Position numbers and translations under genes: made by a program. Under the pieces are notes generated by a model. It was not told the origin of the DNA. It did not search any database and saw nothing but the letters and a program-made list of their open reading frames with translations. From a virus, in IMG/VR virus record IMGVR_UViG_3300009180_000113, positions 1 to 35,724 of that record: DNA of 35,724 nucleotides; one strand, 5' to 3'. Below are positions 1 to 9,464 of this stretch, piece by piece. Numbering within the stretch: position 1 is the first letter of the stretch; the number at the start of each line of letters is the position of its first letter.

Positions 1-25
1 AGTAATAGGAAAATACACATAAGAA

Positions 26-3000
26 ATGGCATTAATAAAAATACATCAAATAGATTTTAGTGGTTCGGCATCATACACTGGTTCTTTACAAGGAACAAGT
101 TCATATGCTCTTACTTCTTCAATAACTCAACAAGTATCAACTAGTATATCAACACAAAACTTACAACACAATGTATTATTCACCGATACATCAGGACCTG
201 GTTATGTTCAAGTAGATGGTGGTTTAAGATATAACCCAAATCAAGATTTACTAACTACTACTTCTTCTTATGCGTTACAAGCATTAACAGCAAGTTTTGC
301 TTTAAATGGAGGAGGAACAACAATTAACACAGGATCTTTTGTAACAACATCTTCATTTAATACTTTTACTTCCTCTTATAGTACAGGATCATTTACAGGT
401 TCATTTACAGGAAGTAGTAACTTAACATCTTTAACAGCTGCTTCAGCAGTTATAACCGGGAACGTTACTGTTTTAGGTACTGCTTCTATCAATACATTAA
501 TTGTAAATCAGACTCAGTTATCTACCGGATCAAATCAATTAGGGGATAATGTTGATGATTTTCAGACTCTATATGGTACTGTAAGGATACCAACAGGAAG
601 TTTGACTGTGACTGGATCTACAAATATAACAGGATCTTTAACAGTCATTGGAGGAATAACAGGTTCATTATTTGGAACTGCTTCTTATACTCCAACACTT
701 AATCAAGTTACAACAGCCGGGAATATAACAACAAATAGTATTATTTACAGTGGTTCAGCTGAAGCAATCAAACCAAGTGTTGATTCTGTTAGTACATTAG
801 GAGCTTCAAATTTAAGATTTGGAACTGTATATGGAAGAGCAGTTAGTTCTGTTAATAACAGTTTAGATCTTATAGGTTCAAATATAAATTTAAATGATAG
901 TTCGGGTAATATAAAATTAAAAGTATTCGGCAGTACTGGCAATGTTACAATACAAAACGGCGGAACATTCACAGATAATGGATTCCGTTTAGATATTTCA
1001 GGTTCAGCAAGAATTACAACCGGACTTACTGTAACTGGTTCAATTTTAATTGAACAAAATAATCCTATTAACTTTGGAAACCAAATTAATATCCAAAGAA
1101 CAGGAACTAATATACTCTATGCTTCTTCTATAGAGACAATTGTTAACACTATTGGTACTTCCCCTATTAGATTTCAAATAGGATCATCTGAGGTAGCTAG
1201 AATAACAGGTAGTTTTGTTGGTATAGGAACAACTACACCAACAGCTTCCTTACACATCTCAGGTTCATCAGGTTCAGCTTTATTAAAAGTAGATTCTGAT
1301 TCTAATTCTAATATTTTATTTGTTAGTGGTAGTGGTAGAGTAGGTATTGGAACAAATAACCCTGCTGTTCAATTAGATTTAGTTGGACAATACAAACAAA
1401 CTTCTGTTAGTGGTGTTACAGGTCTATATTATATATCAACTGCTAATGCTAACCAAGTAAGAGGTGTTTGGGATTTTTATACAAATACATCAGTATCCCC
1501 AGACTTTTTTGGTAGGTTTGGTTTTAAATTTGAAGGAGGTACAGCTGATTCTTTTAAACAGTATCAAATTCATGTAGCTAATTCAACCACTCCAAAAATG
1601 GTTGTAGATGGAGCAGGTAATGTAGGTATTGGAACAACAACTCCTATTTCTAGGTTAGATATACTAGACACAACAATAGCTTCAGGCTCTGCTAATTCAG
1701 GATCAGTAGTAAATATAGCTCAAACTTGGAATACTACGGGTAACGCAACTGCTATTAAATTAAATGTAACAGATACTGCGAGTGGTGGAGCAAGCCAGTT
1801 ATTAGATTTACAATTAAGTAGTACATCTCAATTTAAAGTAAGTAAATTTGGTGTTGTTACTGCAGCTGGAAGTATAAATGGACAATCATTCGGTGGAACT
1901 GTAGGACCATTCCAATCATCTGGAACATACAACATTTATAGTTATGCACCATCTTTAACTTTAACAACGGGAACCGCTACTATTAATGGTTTTTATTTTG
2001 CACCAACGATTAACCAAACAGGTGGAGCTAATGGAATCATTCGCGGTTTATACATAACACCAACAATAGTATCTGCCTCCGACTATAGGGCAATTGAAAC
2101 AACAACAGGAAGTGTTATTCTTAACGGAGGAAATGTAGGTATTGGAACAATTACACCAACATCACTCCTTCAAGTCAAAGGTTCAGGAACAACTTCTGCT
2201 ACCACAGCATTATTAGTTCAAAATAGTGTAGCAACTGAAAGATTCAGAATATATGATGATGGTACATCAGCATTTAATACATCTCAGCTTTATATTTCTA
2301 GCTCAGGTAAAATATCAGTAGGATCTACAATAAACGCCGGCTATGCTTTAGAGGTATATGATACCGGGATATACTATGCCGGAGCAAGCTCAGCTGCTCA
2401 ATTATTAATTACTACGTCAGGTAGTCTTGGTTCTAAAGAAGGAGCATTTATTACAGCCGGAACAAGCAGAACTATACAGATGGGCATCACCGACAACTCT
2501 GTTATACCTGTTGGTATTGATATGTTCGCAGCAAACAACGCTTTCCCTTCATCATACATTAACTTTAGAGTAAATAATACTGACTTGGTTCGAATGACTG
2601 GTAGTTTTGTTGGTATAGGAACAACCACCCCTACAGCTTCCTTACATATCTCAGGTTCATCATCACAAACACTACTAAAAGTAGACTCAGATGTTTCATC
2701 TAGTATTTTACTTATAAGTGGATCAGGTAATGTAGGAATAGGAATTCCAACACCAAATTACAAACTAGATATTTCAGGATCTACTTTTACAAGAAAACTG
2801 CTAGTAGGTAGTGATGCTGGATTTACAGGAAATGTAACATCATCTGATTACTACCAACGGTCTACAACATCTGGAACTGTATTTATTGTTCGAGATGTTA
2901 ATAATAACACCCTGTTTGCTGCTGCTGGAGGAAGCAGTACTGGATTATTTTATAGTCAAGCTCAAAATATAGGTTTAGGATTATCAGCTCCAACTGCTAA

Positions 3001-3646
3001 AGTACAGATACTAGGAAACGGAGCAACATCCGCTACTACTACTTTTTTAATACAAAATTCAACTCCTACAACATTAATGACTGTTTTAGACAATGGTCAA
3101 TTTACATACACAACACCAACAATGACATTGGCTGCCTCACAGTCAGCATATGTTATTTCACCAATTATAACAGCATCAAATGCTGTAGGAGGTAATTATT
3201 ACGGAGTAAACATTACTCCAACATTTTATCAAACAACAGGATCACAAACACAAACAGCATTTAGAGTAGCTAGTACATTCTCTCAATCATCAGCTGCTGC
3301 TACTTTAGGAACAAACGTGATTGCTGACTTTGGAGCTACTTCAGTTGGTTCACAATTAACAGTGACTGATATTACATCAGGGTCAATTTATATGGTGAAT
3401 GATGTATCTGGACTTCCAATCATAGAAGCAACTTCAGATTGGAATGTTAACATATATAACTTTCCAAATATTATTTTACAAAAAACAGGATCACAAGTTA
3501 ATATAAACGGAACTTTAAAAGTAAGTGGAAGTTTTATTTTACCTTTATCTCAATCAGTTTCACCTCAAACAGGATCAGCTTACTGGTCAGGTTCATTATT
3601 ATTTGTATATGATGGTACACGTTATAGAAGTTCAAGTTTTGCATAA
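26..3646 (+). CDS. Large repeat-containing tail fibre/adhesin-like protein
   Basis: A 1206-aa Ser/Thr/Gly-rich protein, probably a virion surface fibre. What is seen: an N-terminal stretch of short SSYAL and TGSFTGSF repeats (to about residue 135), then at least seven copies of a repeat of the form VGIGTTTPxxxLxIxG (DNA near 1216, 1339, 1621, 2134, 2608, 2731 and 2971), and a C-terminal end with WSGSLLFVYDGTRYRSS. GIGTTTP repeats are known from phage tail fibres and bacterial surface proteins, often ahead of an S74 chaperone domain, but no such domain is visible here. Residues 29-85 share a gapless DNA block with the 860-aa gene at 11293. The ATG lacks a Shine-Dalgarno sequence. It is the first gene of a tight adhesin operon; the next gene starts 2 bases after its stop. 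Receptor target unknown. Confidence 0.7.
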   Translation: MALIKIHQIDFSGSASYTGSLQGTSSYALTSSITQQVSTSISTQNLQHNVLFTDTSGPGYVQVDGGLRYNPNQDLLTTTSSYALQALTASFALNGGGTTINTGSFVTTSSFNTFTSSYSTGSFTGSFTGSSNLTSLTAASAVITGNVTVLGTASINTLIVNQTQLSTGSNQLGDNVDDFQTLYGTVRIPTGSLTVTGSTNITGSLTVIGGITGSLFGTASYTPTLNQVTTAGNITTNSIIYSGSAEAIKPSVDSVSTLGASNLRFGTVYGRAVSSVNNSLDLIGSNINLNDSSGNIKLKVFGSTGNVTIQNGGTFTDNGFRLDISGSARITTGLTVTGSILIEQNNPINFGNQINIQRTGTNILYASSIETIVNTIGTSPIRFQIGSSEVARITGSFVGIGTTTPTASLHISGSSGSALLKVDSDSNSNILFVSGSGRVGIGTNNPAVQLDLVGQYKQTSVSGVTGLYYISTANANQVRGVWDFYTNTSVSPDFFGRFGFKFEGGTADSFKQYQIHVANSTTPKMVVDGAGNVGIGTTTPISRLDILDTTIASGSANSGSVVNIAQTWNTTGNATAIKLNVTDTASGGASQLLDLQLSSTSQFKVSKFGVVTAAGSINGQSFGGTVGPFQSSGTYNIYSYAPSLTLTTGTATINGFYFAPTINQTGGANGIIRGLYITPTIVSASDYRAIETTTGSVILNGGNVGIGTITPTSLLQVKGSGTTSATTALLVQNSVATERFRIYDDGTSAFNTSQLYISSSGKISVGSTINAGYALEVYDTGIYYAGASSAAQLLITTSGSLGSKEGAFITAGTSRTIQMGITDNSVIPVGIDMFAANNAFPSSYINFRVNNTDLVRMTGSFVGIGTTTPTASLHISGSSSQTLLKVDSDVSSSILLISGSGNVGIGIPTPNYKLDISGSTFTRKLLVGSDAGFTGNVTSSDYYQRSTTSGTVFIVRDVNNNTLFAAAGGSSTGLFYSQAQNIGLGLSAPTAKVQILGNGATSATTTFLIQNSTPTTLMTVLDNGQFTYTTPTMTLAASQSAYVISPIITASNAVGGNYYGVNITPTFYQTTGSQTQTAFRVASTFSQSSAAATLGTNVIADFGATSVGSQLTVTDITSGSIYMVNDVSGLPIIEATSDWNVNIYNFPNIILQKTGSQVNINGTLKVSGSFILPLSQSVSPQTGSAYWSGSLLFVYDGTRYRSSSFA
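110..280 (+). repeat. 171-bp coding block shared with 11677-11847
   Basis: The block aligns without gaps to 11677-11847 in a different fibre gene. Its first 50 bases (110-159) are identical to the partner; the rest differs mostly at synonymous positions. It encodes the segment from LTSSITQQVSTSIST to DLLTTTSSYALQ. It points to recent duplication or recombination between fibre genes. Confidence 0.85.
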
Positions 3647-3648
3647 TT

Positions 3649-4392
3649 ATGGCGATTTATAAAAACACACCCCCAGTAGTTACTAGTGGATTGATAATAT
3701 ACTTAGATGCTGCTAATATGCAATCATATACAAGCGGCAGTACTATATTTCGAAATTTAAACTCAGGTTATACCAACATAACATCTTCTATTTTACAAAA
3801 CCAAAATAGCACAGTCACACTCCCTCAATACACATCAGACGGCGGTGGGAGTTTTCTATTTAACGGTACAGGAAGTGCTATATTAGTATCTAACAATCCT
3901 CAAACAGCAGGTTTTTGGCCTATACCACAAATAACTTTAGAAACATGGTTTAAAACCCCAGGAACCGGGTCTGGACAAGCAGGTGGAGGAGGTATATTTG
4001 GGTTTACATATGGGATTGTATGTACTATAAATCCTGCAGGTAAAATAAGGATAGGATATAATTCAAGTACCACAGGATCTAATATATTTACCTTTGAAGA
4101 TACAAATTATTATGATAATAAGTGGCATCATATTGTTTCACAAACTAATGGTACTACTGTGTTTTTATATATAGATGGAGTATTAAAAAACCAAGCAACC
4201 AATGTAGTTCAACCATGGACAGGAACTTCTCCATGGCCTACAAATCAATTAAATATAGGCAGGGATAATAATAATAATAATTATTTCTTTTCAGGATCAA
4301 TAGGGCCTGTCAGGGTTTACAACCGAGCATTATCACAAGCAGAAGTCCTACAAAACTACAACGCAACTAAAACAAGATTTAATTTAACATAA
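3649..4392 (+). CDS. LamG/concanavalin-fold tail protein (first of tandem trio)
   Basis: A 247-aa protein with the layout of LamG/laminin-G-like jelly-roll domains common in phage tail adhesins. Visible landmarks: VTSGLIIYLDAANMQSY near residues 11-27, a SFLFNGTGSA strand near 65-75, an LETWFKT strand, WHHIVSQTNGTTVFLYIDG in the middle, and the ending GPVRVYNRALSQAEVLQNYN followed by KTRFNLT. Such domains usually bind glycans, so a role in attachment to host or surface polysaccharide is inferred. It begins 2 bases after the preceding stop and ends 3 bases before the next start, so it is probably translated with its neighbours. It is a paralogue of the genes at 4396, 5690 and 14619. No signal peptide or membrane segment is seen. 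Confidence 0.75.
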   Translation: MAIYKNTPPVVTSGLIIYLDAANMQSYTSGSTIFRNLNSGYTNITSSILQNQNSTVTLPQYTSDGGGSFLFNGTGSAILVSNNPQTAGFWPIPQITLETWFKTPGTGSGQAGGGGIFGFTYGIVCTINPAGKIRIGYNSSTTGSNIFTFEDTNYYDNKWHHIVSQTNGTTVFLYIDGVLKNQATNVVQPWTGTSPWPTNQLNIGRDNNNNNYFFSGSIGPVRVYNRALSQAEVLQNYNATKTRFNLT

Positions 4393-4395
4393 GTT

Positions 4396-5688
4396 ATGTA
4401 TTACGGAACACCTCCAATAGTTACTAGCGGATTAGTATTTAATTTAGATCCGTCTAATTTAGCATTACAAACATCCCGTAATTTATATAATTATACAACA
4501 GATTTAACTAATGCTTATTGGAGTAAAACAAGATGTCAAATAACAGCAAGTGCCGGGATTGCTCCTGACGGAACCAATACTGCTTTTGCTATGACTATAA
4601 CTGATTCTTCTAGTTTAGTAAGATTAACAGCAGGTGTTTTTACAGCTTCTGTTGCTGGTGGACCTTACACTTTTTCTTGTTATGTGAGTAAAAGCAGTAA
4701 TTGTAGTGCTGGAATTTTACAATTAGGGATTGCTAATGGAGGTCAAACAACAGGGGTAGAACCAGAGTTTGCTATACAAGCTAATTTTATCCCCTCAGGA
4801 TCGGCATATGCAAACACTACAAACACATCCACCCCTGTAGGAAATGGATGGTATAGAATATCAACAACTGCTACTTTAACTTCTTCTGTTCATACTTTTT
4901 CAAATTTTATTGATATAGAAAACGGATTTGGTGGTAATAAAGCAAATGGAGATGTTGTTTATTTATGGAAACCTCAATTTGAAGCAGGTGCTAAAGCAAC
5001 TCCACCTAATGATATACCCACTACAGTTAGATTTTCAACCGACTTATCAGGTAATGGAAATACAGGATCTTTTTCAACTAATAGACCAACATGGACCCCA
5101 AACAATGGAGGAACACTAGCTTTTCTAGGACCACCTTCAGGCAACCCGACCCTAACATACGGATCCTCCGCTACTCTAAATATCAGCGGAAGTAGCATGT
5201 CCGGAGAAGTATGGGTTAAATTTAATAAATTAGATTATACAACCAACTCAGGAAGTTTAACATACTTTTTCAACAAAGGCACTCCAGATAGTCTTTCCGC
5301 TAATAACGGTATTTGGTTTTCATATGATAATAGATCAAATAATTCAAGTTTTACATATACTTGTTTTGGAAATTCTGCAGGTGGTTATAGTGGCGGCAAT
5401 AATAATTTTTCTGAAACAGCATATAAGACAGTATTCACCACAGGATCTTGGAATCACATAGCATTTTCTATCAACAATAGCACTGGATCTTTTTATATAA
5501 ATGGAGTACAGAAAGGACCTAGTAAAAATTTTACTAATTTGAATCTTTATCATACCGAATCTTCAACTACCGGTGTTGCTACATCTCCTTTTGAAATTGG
5601 AACTTTAAGATTATATAATAGAGCTTTATCACAACAAGAAATTTCACAAAATTATAACTCATTTAAAACAAGATTTGGATTAACATAA
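4396..5688 (+). CDS. Two-domain adhesin: CBM-like jelly roll plus LamG
   Basis: A 430-aa protein. The start resembles the preceding gene (PPIVTSGLVFNLDPSNL), but an extra domain of about 170 residues follows, opening with NLYNYTTDLTNAYWSK and APDGTNTAFAMTITDSSS and ending near LWKPQFEAGA. That pattern is typical of the carbohydrate-binding jelly-roll modules (CBM4/9-like) of phage tail proteins. The C-terminal half is LamG-like (WNHIAFSINNSTGSFYING, then LRLYNRALSQQEISQNYN and KTRFGLT). A polysaccharide-binding role is inferred from the folds. The gene sits in a tandem trio of paralogues with 1-3 base gaps. Exact receptor is unknown. Confidence 0.7.
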   Translation: MYYGTPPIVTSGLVFNLDPSNLALQTSRNLYNYTTDLTNAYWSKTRCQITASAGIAPDGTNTAFAMTITDSSSLVRLTAGVFTASVAGGPYTFSCYVSKSSNCSAGILQLGIANGGQTTGVEPEFAIQANFIPSGSAYANTTNTSTPVGNGWYRISTTATLTSSVHTFSNFIDIENGFGGNKANGDVVYLWKPQFEAGAKATPPNDIPTTVRFSTDLSGNGNTGSFSTNRPTWTPNNGGTLAFLGPPSGNPTLTYGSSATLNISGSSMSGEVWVKFNKLDYTTNSGSLTYFFNKGTPDSLSANNGIWFSYDNRSNNSSFTYTCFGNSAGGYSGGNNNFSETAYKTVFTTGSWNHIAFSINNSTGSFYINGVQKGPSKNFTNLNLYHTESSTTGVATSPFEIGTLRLYNRALSQQEISQNYNSFKTRFGLT

Positions 5689-5689
5689 T

Positions 5690-7012
5690 ATGTCAGTAAA
5701 TACAAGAAATAGTATAGTAACAAATGGATTAGTGTTAGCATTAGATTCTTTAAATCCACAATCAATACCTTTAGATCCAACAATAAATTTAATACCATAT
5801 TCCCAAAATTTTTTAACACCTGGTACAGCTAGTAATTATGTAAACAATGCTGCTGATTTAACAACTGGTTCATTTCTAGCGCCTGACGGAACCAATACAG
5901 CCACATTACTAACTGAAGATACTTCTGCTACAGCTATTCATAGAATATATTTAAATAACGCTGGTAATTTTTTAAAATCAACAGGTTCTTATTATACTAT
6001 TAGTTTTTATATAAAACCAAATGGAAGAACTAAAGGAGCTAGTTTTTGGGAATGGACAAGTGGTAGAGTAGGTGTACAATATGACTTATCAACAGGGACA
6101 GTATCACCCTATCTTACAGCAGCTGGTACATTATATGCTTCTTCTATAACACCAGCACCTAATGGATTTTATAGAATATCATACACAGCTAGAGATACTG
6201 CTTCGTATGTAGGAGGAATCAATACTTTTGTAAGATTAGCTGATGATGCTGGGAATTTAACATACACAGGAAACGGATTATCTGGTTCTTATATATGGGG
6301 CCTTCAAGTAGAAAAAAATACATATGCTACTCCATATTTTCCTACTACTACTACACCAGGAGGAAGAACAAGGTGGAATGATATGTCTGGAAATAATAAT
6401 GTAGTTAATCTTATAACTGGTTCAGCTCTAGCACCATCTTCAAGTAATGCATCAATTCCACAGTATACTTACTTGAACGAGCGAGTATTAAATTTTGATG
6501 GAACTGGTAGTTATGCTTTCATACCATCAATTACAACAACACCTTCACCGTCTACAGTTTCAATAACATTTAAAAGATCTAGTGTTACATTAAATAGGTT
6601 ATTTATGTGGGATCATAACAATGGAAATGGTTTTGGTAGATCTCAAAGAATTTTCGAAACATCTTTATTACTTGTACCTACAAATAATACTAATACTACC
6701 ATAAGTTCAACAGCTATGACCAACGCATTGAGTGTACCTAATCAATGGACTAATTTAACTTATACAATATCTGGATCAATAGTAAATGTTTATGTAAATG
6801 GAATTTCTGTAGTTACAGATTTTACAATGGCTGCACCTTTTACATCTGCGTCTACAACATCACCCATATACATAGGAAGATTAGATTCTGGTACTGACTC
6901 CTTCTTTACAACAGGATCAATAGGATCATTTTATATTTACAACCGAGTACTTACCCAGGCAGAAGTATTACAAAACTACAATACTGTAAAAACACGTTTT
7001 GGTCTTACTTAA
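5690..7012 (+). CDS. Two-domain adhesin: CBM-like jelly roll plus LamG (paralogue)
   Basis: A 440-aa protein with the same two-domain layout as the 430-aa gene before it. Residues near 33-41 read NLIPYSQNF, then LAPDGTNTATLLTEDTSA, and the first domain closes near LQVEKNTYATPYFPT. The LamG-like part follows (ERVLNFDGTGSYAFIPS, a WTNLTYTISGSIVNVYVNG strand, and the end GSFYIYNRVLTQAEVLQNYN with KTRFGLT). The first domains of this and the previous protein both carry APDGTNTA, so they are probable duplicates that have diverged. The start lies 1 base after the previous stop. A role in glycan binding at the tail is inferred. Confidence 0.7.
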   Translation: MSVNTRNSIVTNGLVLALDSLNPQSIPLDPTINLIPYSQNFLTPGTASNYVNNAADLTTGSFLAPDGTNTATLLTEDTSATAIHRIYLNNAGNFLKSTGSYYTISFYIKPNGRTKGASFWEWTSGRVGVQYDLSTGTVSPYLTAAGTLYASSITPAPNGFYRISYTARDTASYVGGINTFVRLADDAGNLTYTGNGLSGSYIWGLQVEKNTYATPYFPTTTTPGGRTRWNDMSGNNNVVNLITGSALAPSSSNASIPQYTYLNERVLNFDGTGSYAFIPSITTTPSPSTVSITFKRSSVTLNRLFMWDHNNGNGFGRSQRIFETSLLLVPTNNTNTTISSTAMTNALSVPNQWTNLTYTISGSIVNVYVNGISVVTDFTMAAPFTSASTTSPIYIGRLDSGTDSFFTTGSIGSFYIYNRVLTQAEVLQNYNTVKTRFGLT

Positions 7013-7021
7013 TATTTATAT
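7012..7021 (+). promoter_or_regulatory. Late-type leader box ATATTTATAT
   Basis: One of ten copies of an ATATTTAT box found just before late genes. Here it ends 6 bases before the ATG at 7028 and overlaps the preceding stop codon region. Function inferred only from recurrence. Confidence 0.5.
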
Positions 7022-7027
7022 TAAACC

Positions 7028-9037
7028 ATGTCTTCAATTAAAGTAACCCAAACTCCTAATTTTACACCTACAATAGAACAACTTAATGTAGGAGATTTAC
7101 TTATTAATTCATATGATGGTAATATTTTTATTAAACAACAACAAAATAAAAATCAAAGTATAATAAATTTAAGATCTACAGGAAGTAGTGTAAATACAGG
7201 ATCATTTGTTGTTGATTTAAATTTTTCAAATCCATTTTTAACAGCTACTAGAGGAGATAATAGTACTTTTGAAAGAAATTTAAGTACATTAGTACCAATA
7301 TCTTCTTCTTATGCTAGTACCGCGTCTTATGCTTTATCAAGTTCTTATGCATTAAATGGTGGAGTTACTCAAATTATAGCGGGTACTAATGTTATTTTAT
7401 CTCCTGTGGGAGGTACAGGAATAGTAACAGTGAATGCTATGTTAGCAAGTACTGGTAGTGGAGTTCCAAATGGTCCTCTATTTTCACTACAGTATAATAA
7501 CGGAGGTTTATTTAGTGGTAGTAGTAATTTTACATTACTTAATAACAATGCGTTATATCTTACAGGTTCTTTAAATGTAAGTGGATCTATTATAGGTAAT
7601 TTAACAGGAACTTCCTCTCAAGCTACCACAGCAAGTTATGCTTTGAACGGTGGAGTGACCCAGTTACTTGCAGGAGCAAATATTAGTTTATCACCTAGTA
7701 ATGGATTAGGACAAGTCACAATTACATCAACCGGTGGATCAGGTGGAAGTGGAAATACAGCAACTGGTTCATACGGTAGTTTTTATTCTACACAAACACA
7801 AACCAATGTAGCAAGTACTGCTAGATCAATGTCTTTGAATGTAACTGACATTACTAATGGAGTGTCTATTTCAGGATCAACAAACCCTTTCAATACCTAT
7901 ATTAAGGTACAAAACCCTGGAGTTTATGATATACAATTCTCAGCACAAGTAGATAAAACAGACAGTGGAACAGATGAGATATGGATATGGATTAGAAAAA
8001 ATGGAACCGACATAAGTGATTCTGCTACATCTATACAATTAGTTGGTAATGGTGCTCACTATGTTGCAGCATGGAATTTCTTTGTTAATGCTGCTGCAAA
8101 TGATTACTTTCAATTAATGTGGTATTCAACTGATGCTAATGTACGATTACACGCAGAATCAGCATTTGGAGTAGTACCAGGCATACCTTCACTTATTGTA
8201 ACAGCAAATAGGGTAGATCAATTTCTAAGTAATACAGGTTCATTTTCCGGATCATTTACAGGTTTATTATTTGGAACATCAAGCTGGTCATCAAATGCAG
8301 TAACAGCATCATATATTGTAACAGCACAAACAGCAAGTTATGTATTAAATGCCGTAAGTAGTTCATTTGCTGTAAGTTCATCTTATGCTCTAAGTAGTTC
8401 ATTTGCTTCAACAGCATCATTAGCACCACTCTATGTATTAACAAGTGCTACATCTTCGATGTTAGCTCCTTACTTGTTAACAAATTTAACAAGTTCTTTT
8501 GTAACTAACACTCAAACAAGTTCTTTTGTACAAAACAGCCAAACATCATCAATGTTGGCTCCATATTTGTTAATTACAAATACAAGTTCAATGTTGTCTC
8601 CTTATTTACTTACATCTAGAACAAGTTCTTTTGCAACAACAGGATCTAATACATTTAAAGATAACCAAATAGTAACAGGTTCAATTACTTCAACATCTGA
8701 GATTATAGCAGCAGGTAATGTATCTGCTCAAATTAATTTAAAATCAATGTTTCAAGCTGGAGATGAAGGAGGAGAAATATTCCTTAATGTTCCTGCTACT
8801 AATACAAGTATAGGTATAGGTGTAACAATTGATGTTAACCAAGATAAACTTCGATTTTTTGAACAAGGTGGTGCGAATCGTGGATACTACTTAGATATAA
8901 CTTCAGGTTCTGCGAGTGCAGGAACAAATCTAAGTCCAGTAGGATACAATGGTCCTCCTGTTGTAATCCAACAGCCTTTTCCAAATCCTCCAATTACCTT
9001 TAATATACAAAATGGAATTATAATTAGTGTGACTTAA
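7028..9037 (+). CDS. Fibre-like structural protein with a C1q/TNF-like jelly-roll segment
   Basis: A 669-aa protein. Residues 1-60 (SIKVTQTPNFTPTIEQLNVG) look like an attachment head. Short ASYALSSSYALNGG repeats and two GGVTQ(I/L)(I/L)AG modules follow. A stretch around residues 255-395 (VYDIQFSAQVDKTDSGTDEI, then WIRKNGTDIS, VAAWNFFVNAAANDYFQLMW, PGIPSLIVTANRV) has the strand pattern of C1q/TNF-like trimeric jelly rolls. After that comes a tract of TSSMLAPYLLT and TSSFVTNTQ repeats (DNA about 8440-8640). The C-terminus is rich in Pro (VVIQQPFPNPP). A trimeric virion fibre is likely; the receptor is unknown. It shares SSYAL-type repeats with the genes at 26, 10023 and 11293. Confidence 0.65.
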   Translation: MSSIKVTQTPNFTPTIEQLNVGDLLINSYDGNIFIKQQQNKNQSIINLRSTGSSVNTGSFVVDLNFSNPFLTATRGDNSTFERNLSTLVPISSSYASTASYALSSSYALNGGVTQIIAGTNVILSPVGGTGIVTVNAMLASTGSGVPNGPLFSLQYNNGGLFSGSSNFTLLNNNALYLTGSLNVSGSIIGNLTGTSSQATTASYALNGGVTQLLAGANISLSPSNGLGQVTITSTGGSGGSGNTATGSYGSFYSTQTQTNVASTARSMSLNVTDITNGVSISGSTNPFNTYIKVQNPGVYDIQFSAQVDKTDSGTDEIWIWIRKNGTDISDSATSIQLVGNGAHYVAAWNFFVNAAANDYFQLMWYSTDANVRLHAESAFGVVPGIPSLIVTANRVDQFLSNTGSFSGSFTGLLFGTSSWSSNAVTASYIVTAQTASYVLNAVSSSFAVSSSYALSSSFASTASLAPLYVLTSATSSMLAPYLLTNLTSSFVTNTQTSSFVQNSQTSSMLAPYLLITNTSSMLSPYLLTSRTSSFATTGSNTFKDNQIVTGSITSTSEIIAAGNVSAQINLKSMFQAGDEGGEIFLNVPATNTSIGIGVTIDVNQDKLRFFEQGGANRGYYLDITSGSASAGTNLSPVGYNGPPVVIQQPFPNPPITFNIQNGIIISVT

Positions 9038-9055
9038 TTTTTAATATAAACATAT

Positions 9056-9065
9056 ATATTTATTA
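9056..9065 (+). promoter_or_regulatory. Late-type leader box ATATTTATTA
   Basis: Copy of the late box ending 3 bases before the ATG at 9069. The T4-late-like string TATAAACA also lies upstream at 9045-9052. Confidence 0.5.
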
Positions 9066-9068
9066 TTG

Positions 9069-9464
9069 ATGGAATATATAGTTAATAACATAACTTGGGA
9101 TCAAGCACATCAAAATTGGGATACTTTTTATGCTAACTCAGACTATGCTCAATATATTTTAGAAACATATGGTATAACAGTTCCTCCACCTTATGGTGTA
9201 CTATGGGATCATGCTGTTGAAGTAACAGTAGTTTTTACAGGTTTAGGTGCATCCGCAGATCCAACAGAATTTCAAAATATTAATAAAAAATCTGAAAAAA
9301 GAAAAATAAAATTAATATTTATGATAGACGATATTGAAAAAGTTTTTGAAAAAACAAAAAACAATACTGTCAAAGTAGAATTTAAAGACCACGTAGAAAA
9401 TTTATTAACTGAAAAATTCAATCAAAAAATACTATTAGAAGATGTTCAAATTATACACAGATAA
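9069..9464 (+). CDS. Hypothetical structural-region protein, 131 aa
   Basis: Not recognised. An open frame extends to a TTG at 9066, but the ATG at 9069 (MEYIVNNITWDQ) is the more likely start. The N-terminal half is aromatic-rich (NWDTFYANSDYAQYILETYG, then VPPPYGVLWDHAVEVTVVF). The C-terminal half is charged and likely helical (KKSEKRKIKLIF and a segment with many Lys and Glu). No signal peptide or membrane segment. Its last 23 bases overlap the next gene in another frame, which suggests translational coupling. Placed inside the adhesin operon, so a virion or fibre-assembly role is possible but unproven. Confidence 0.6.
   Translation: MEYIVNNITWDQAHQNWDTFYANSDYAQYILETYGITVPPPYGVLWDHAVEVTVVFTGLGASADPTEFQNINKKSEKRKIKLIFMIDDIEKVFEKTKNNTVKVEFKDHVENLLTEKFNQKILLEDVQIIHR

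Noticed and set aside
8256-8444. Antisense open frames inside fibre genes, here and near 745, 2398, 11880, 12168, 12498 and 13005
   Set aside because: They mirror the repeats of the sense genes, have low-complexity translations and no start signals.
9066-9068. TTG as start of the 131-aa gene
   Set aside because: An ATG follows at once at 9069, and nearly all other genes here start with ATG.
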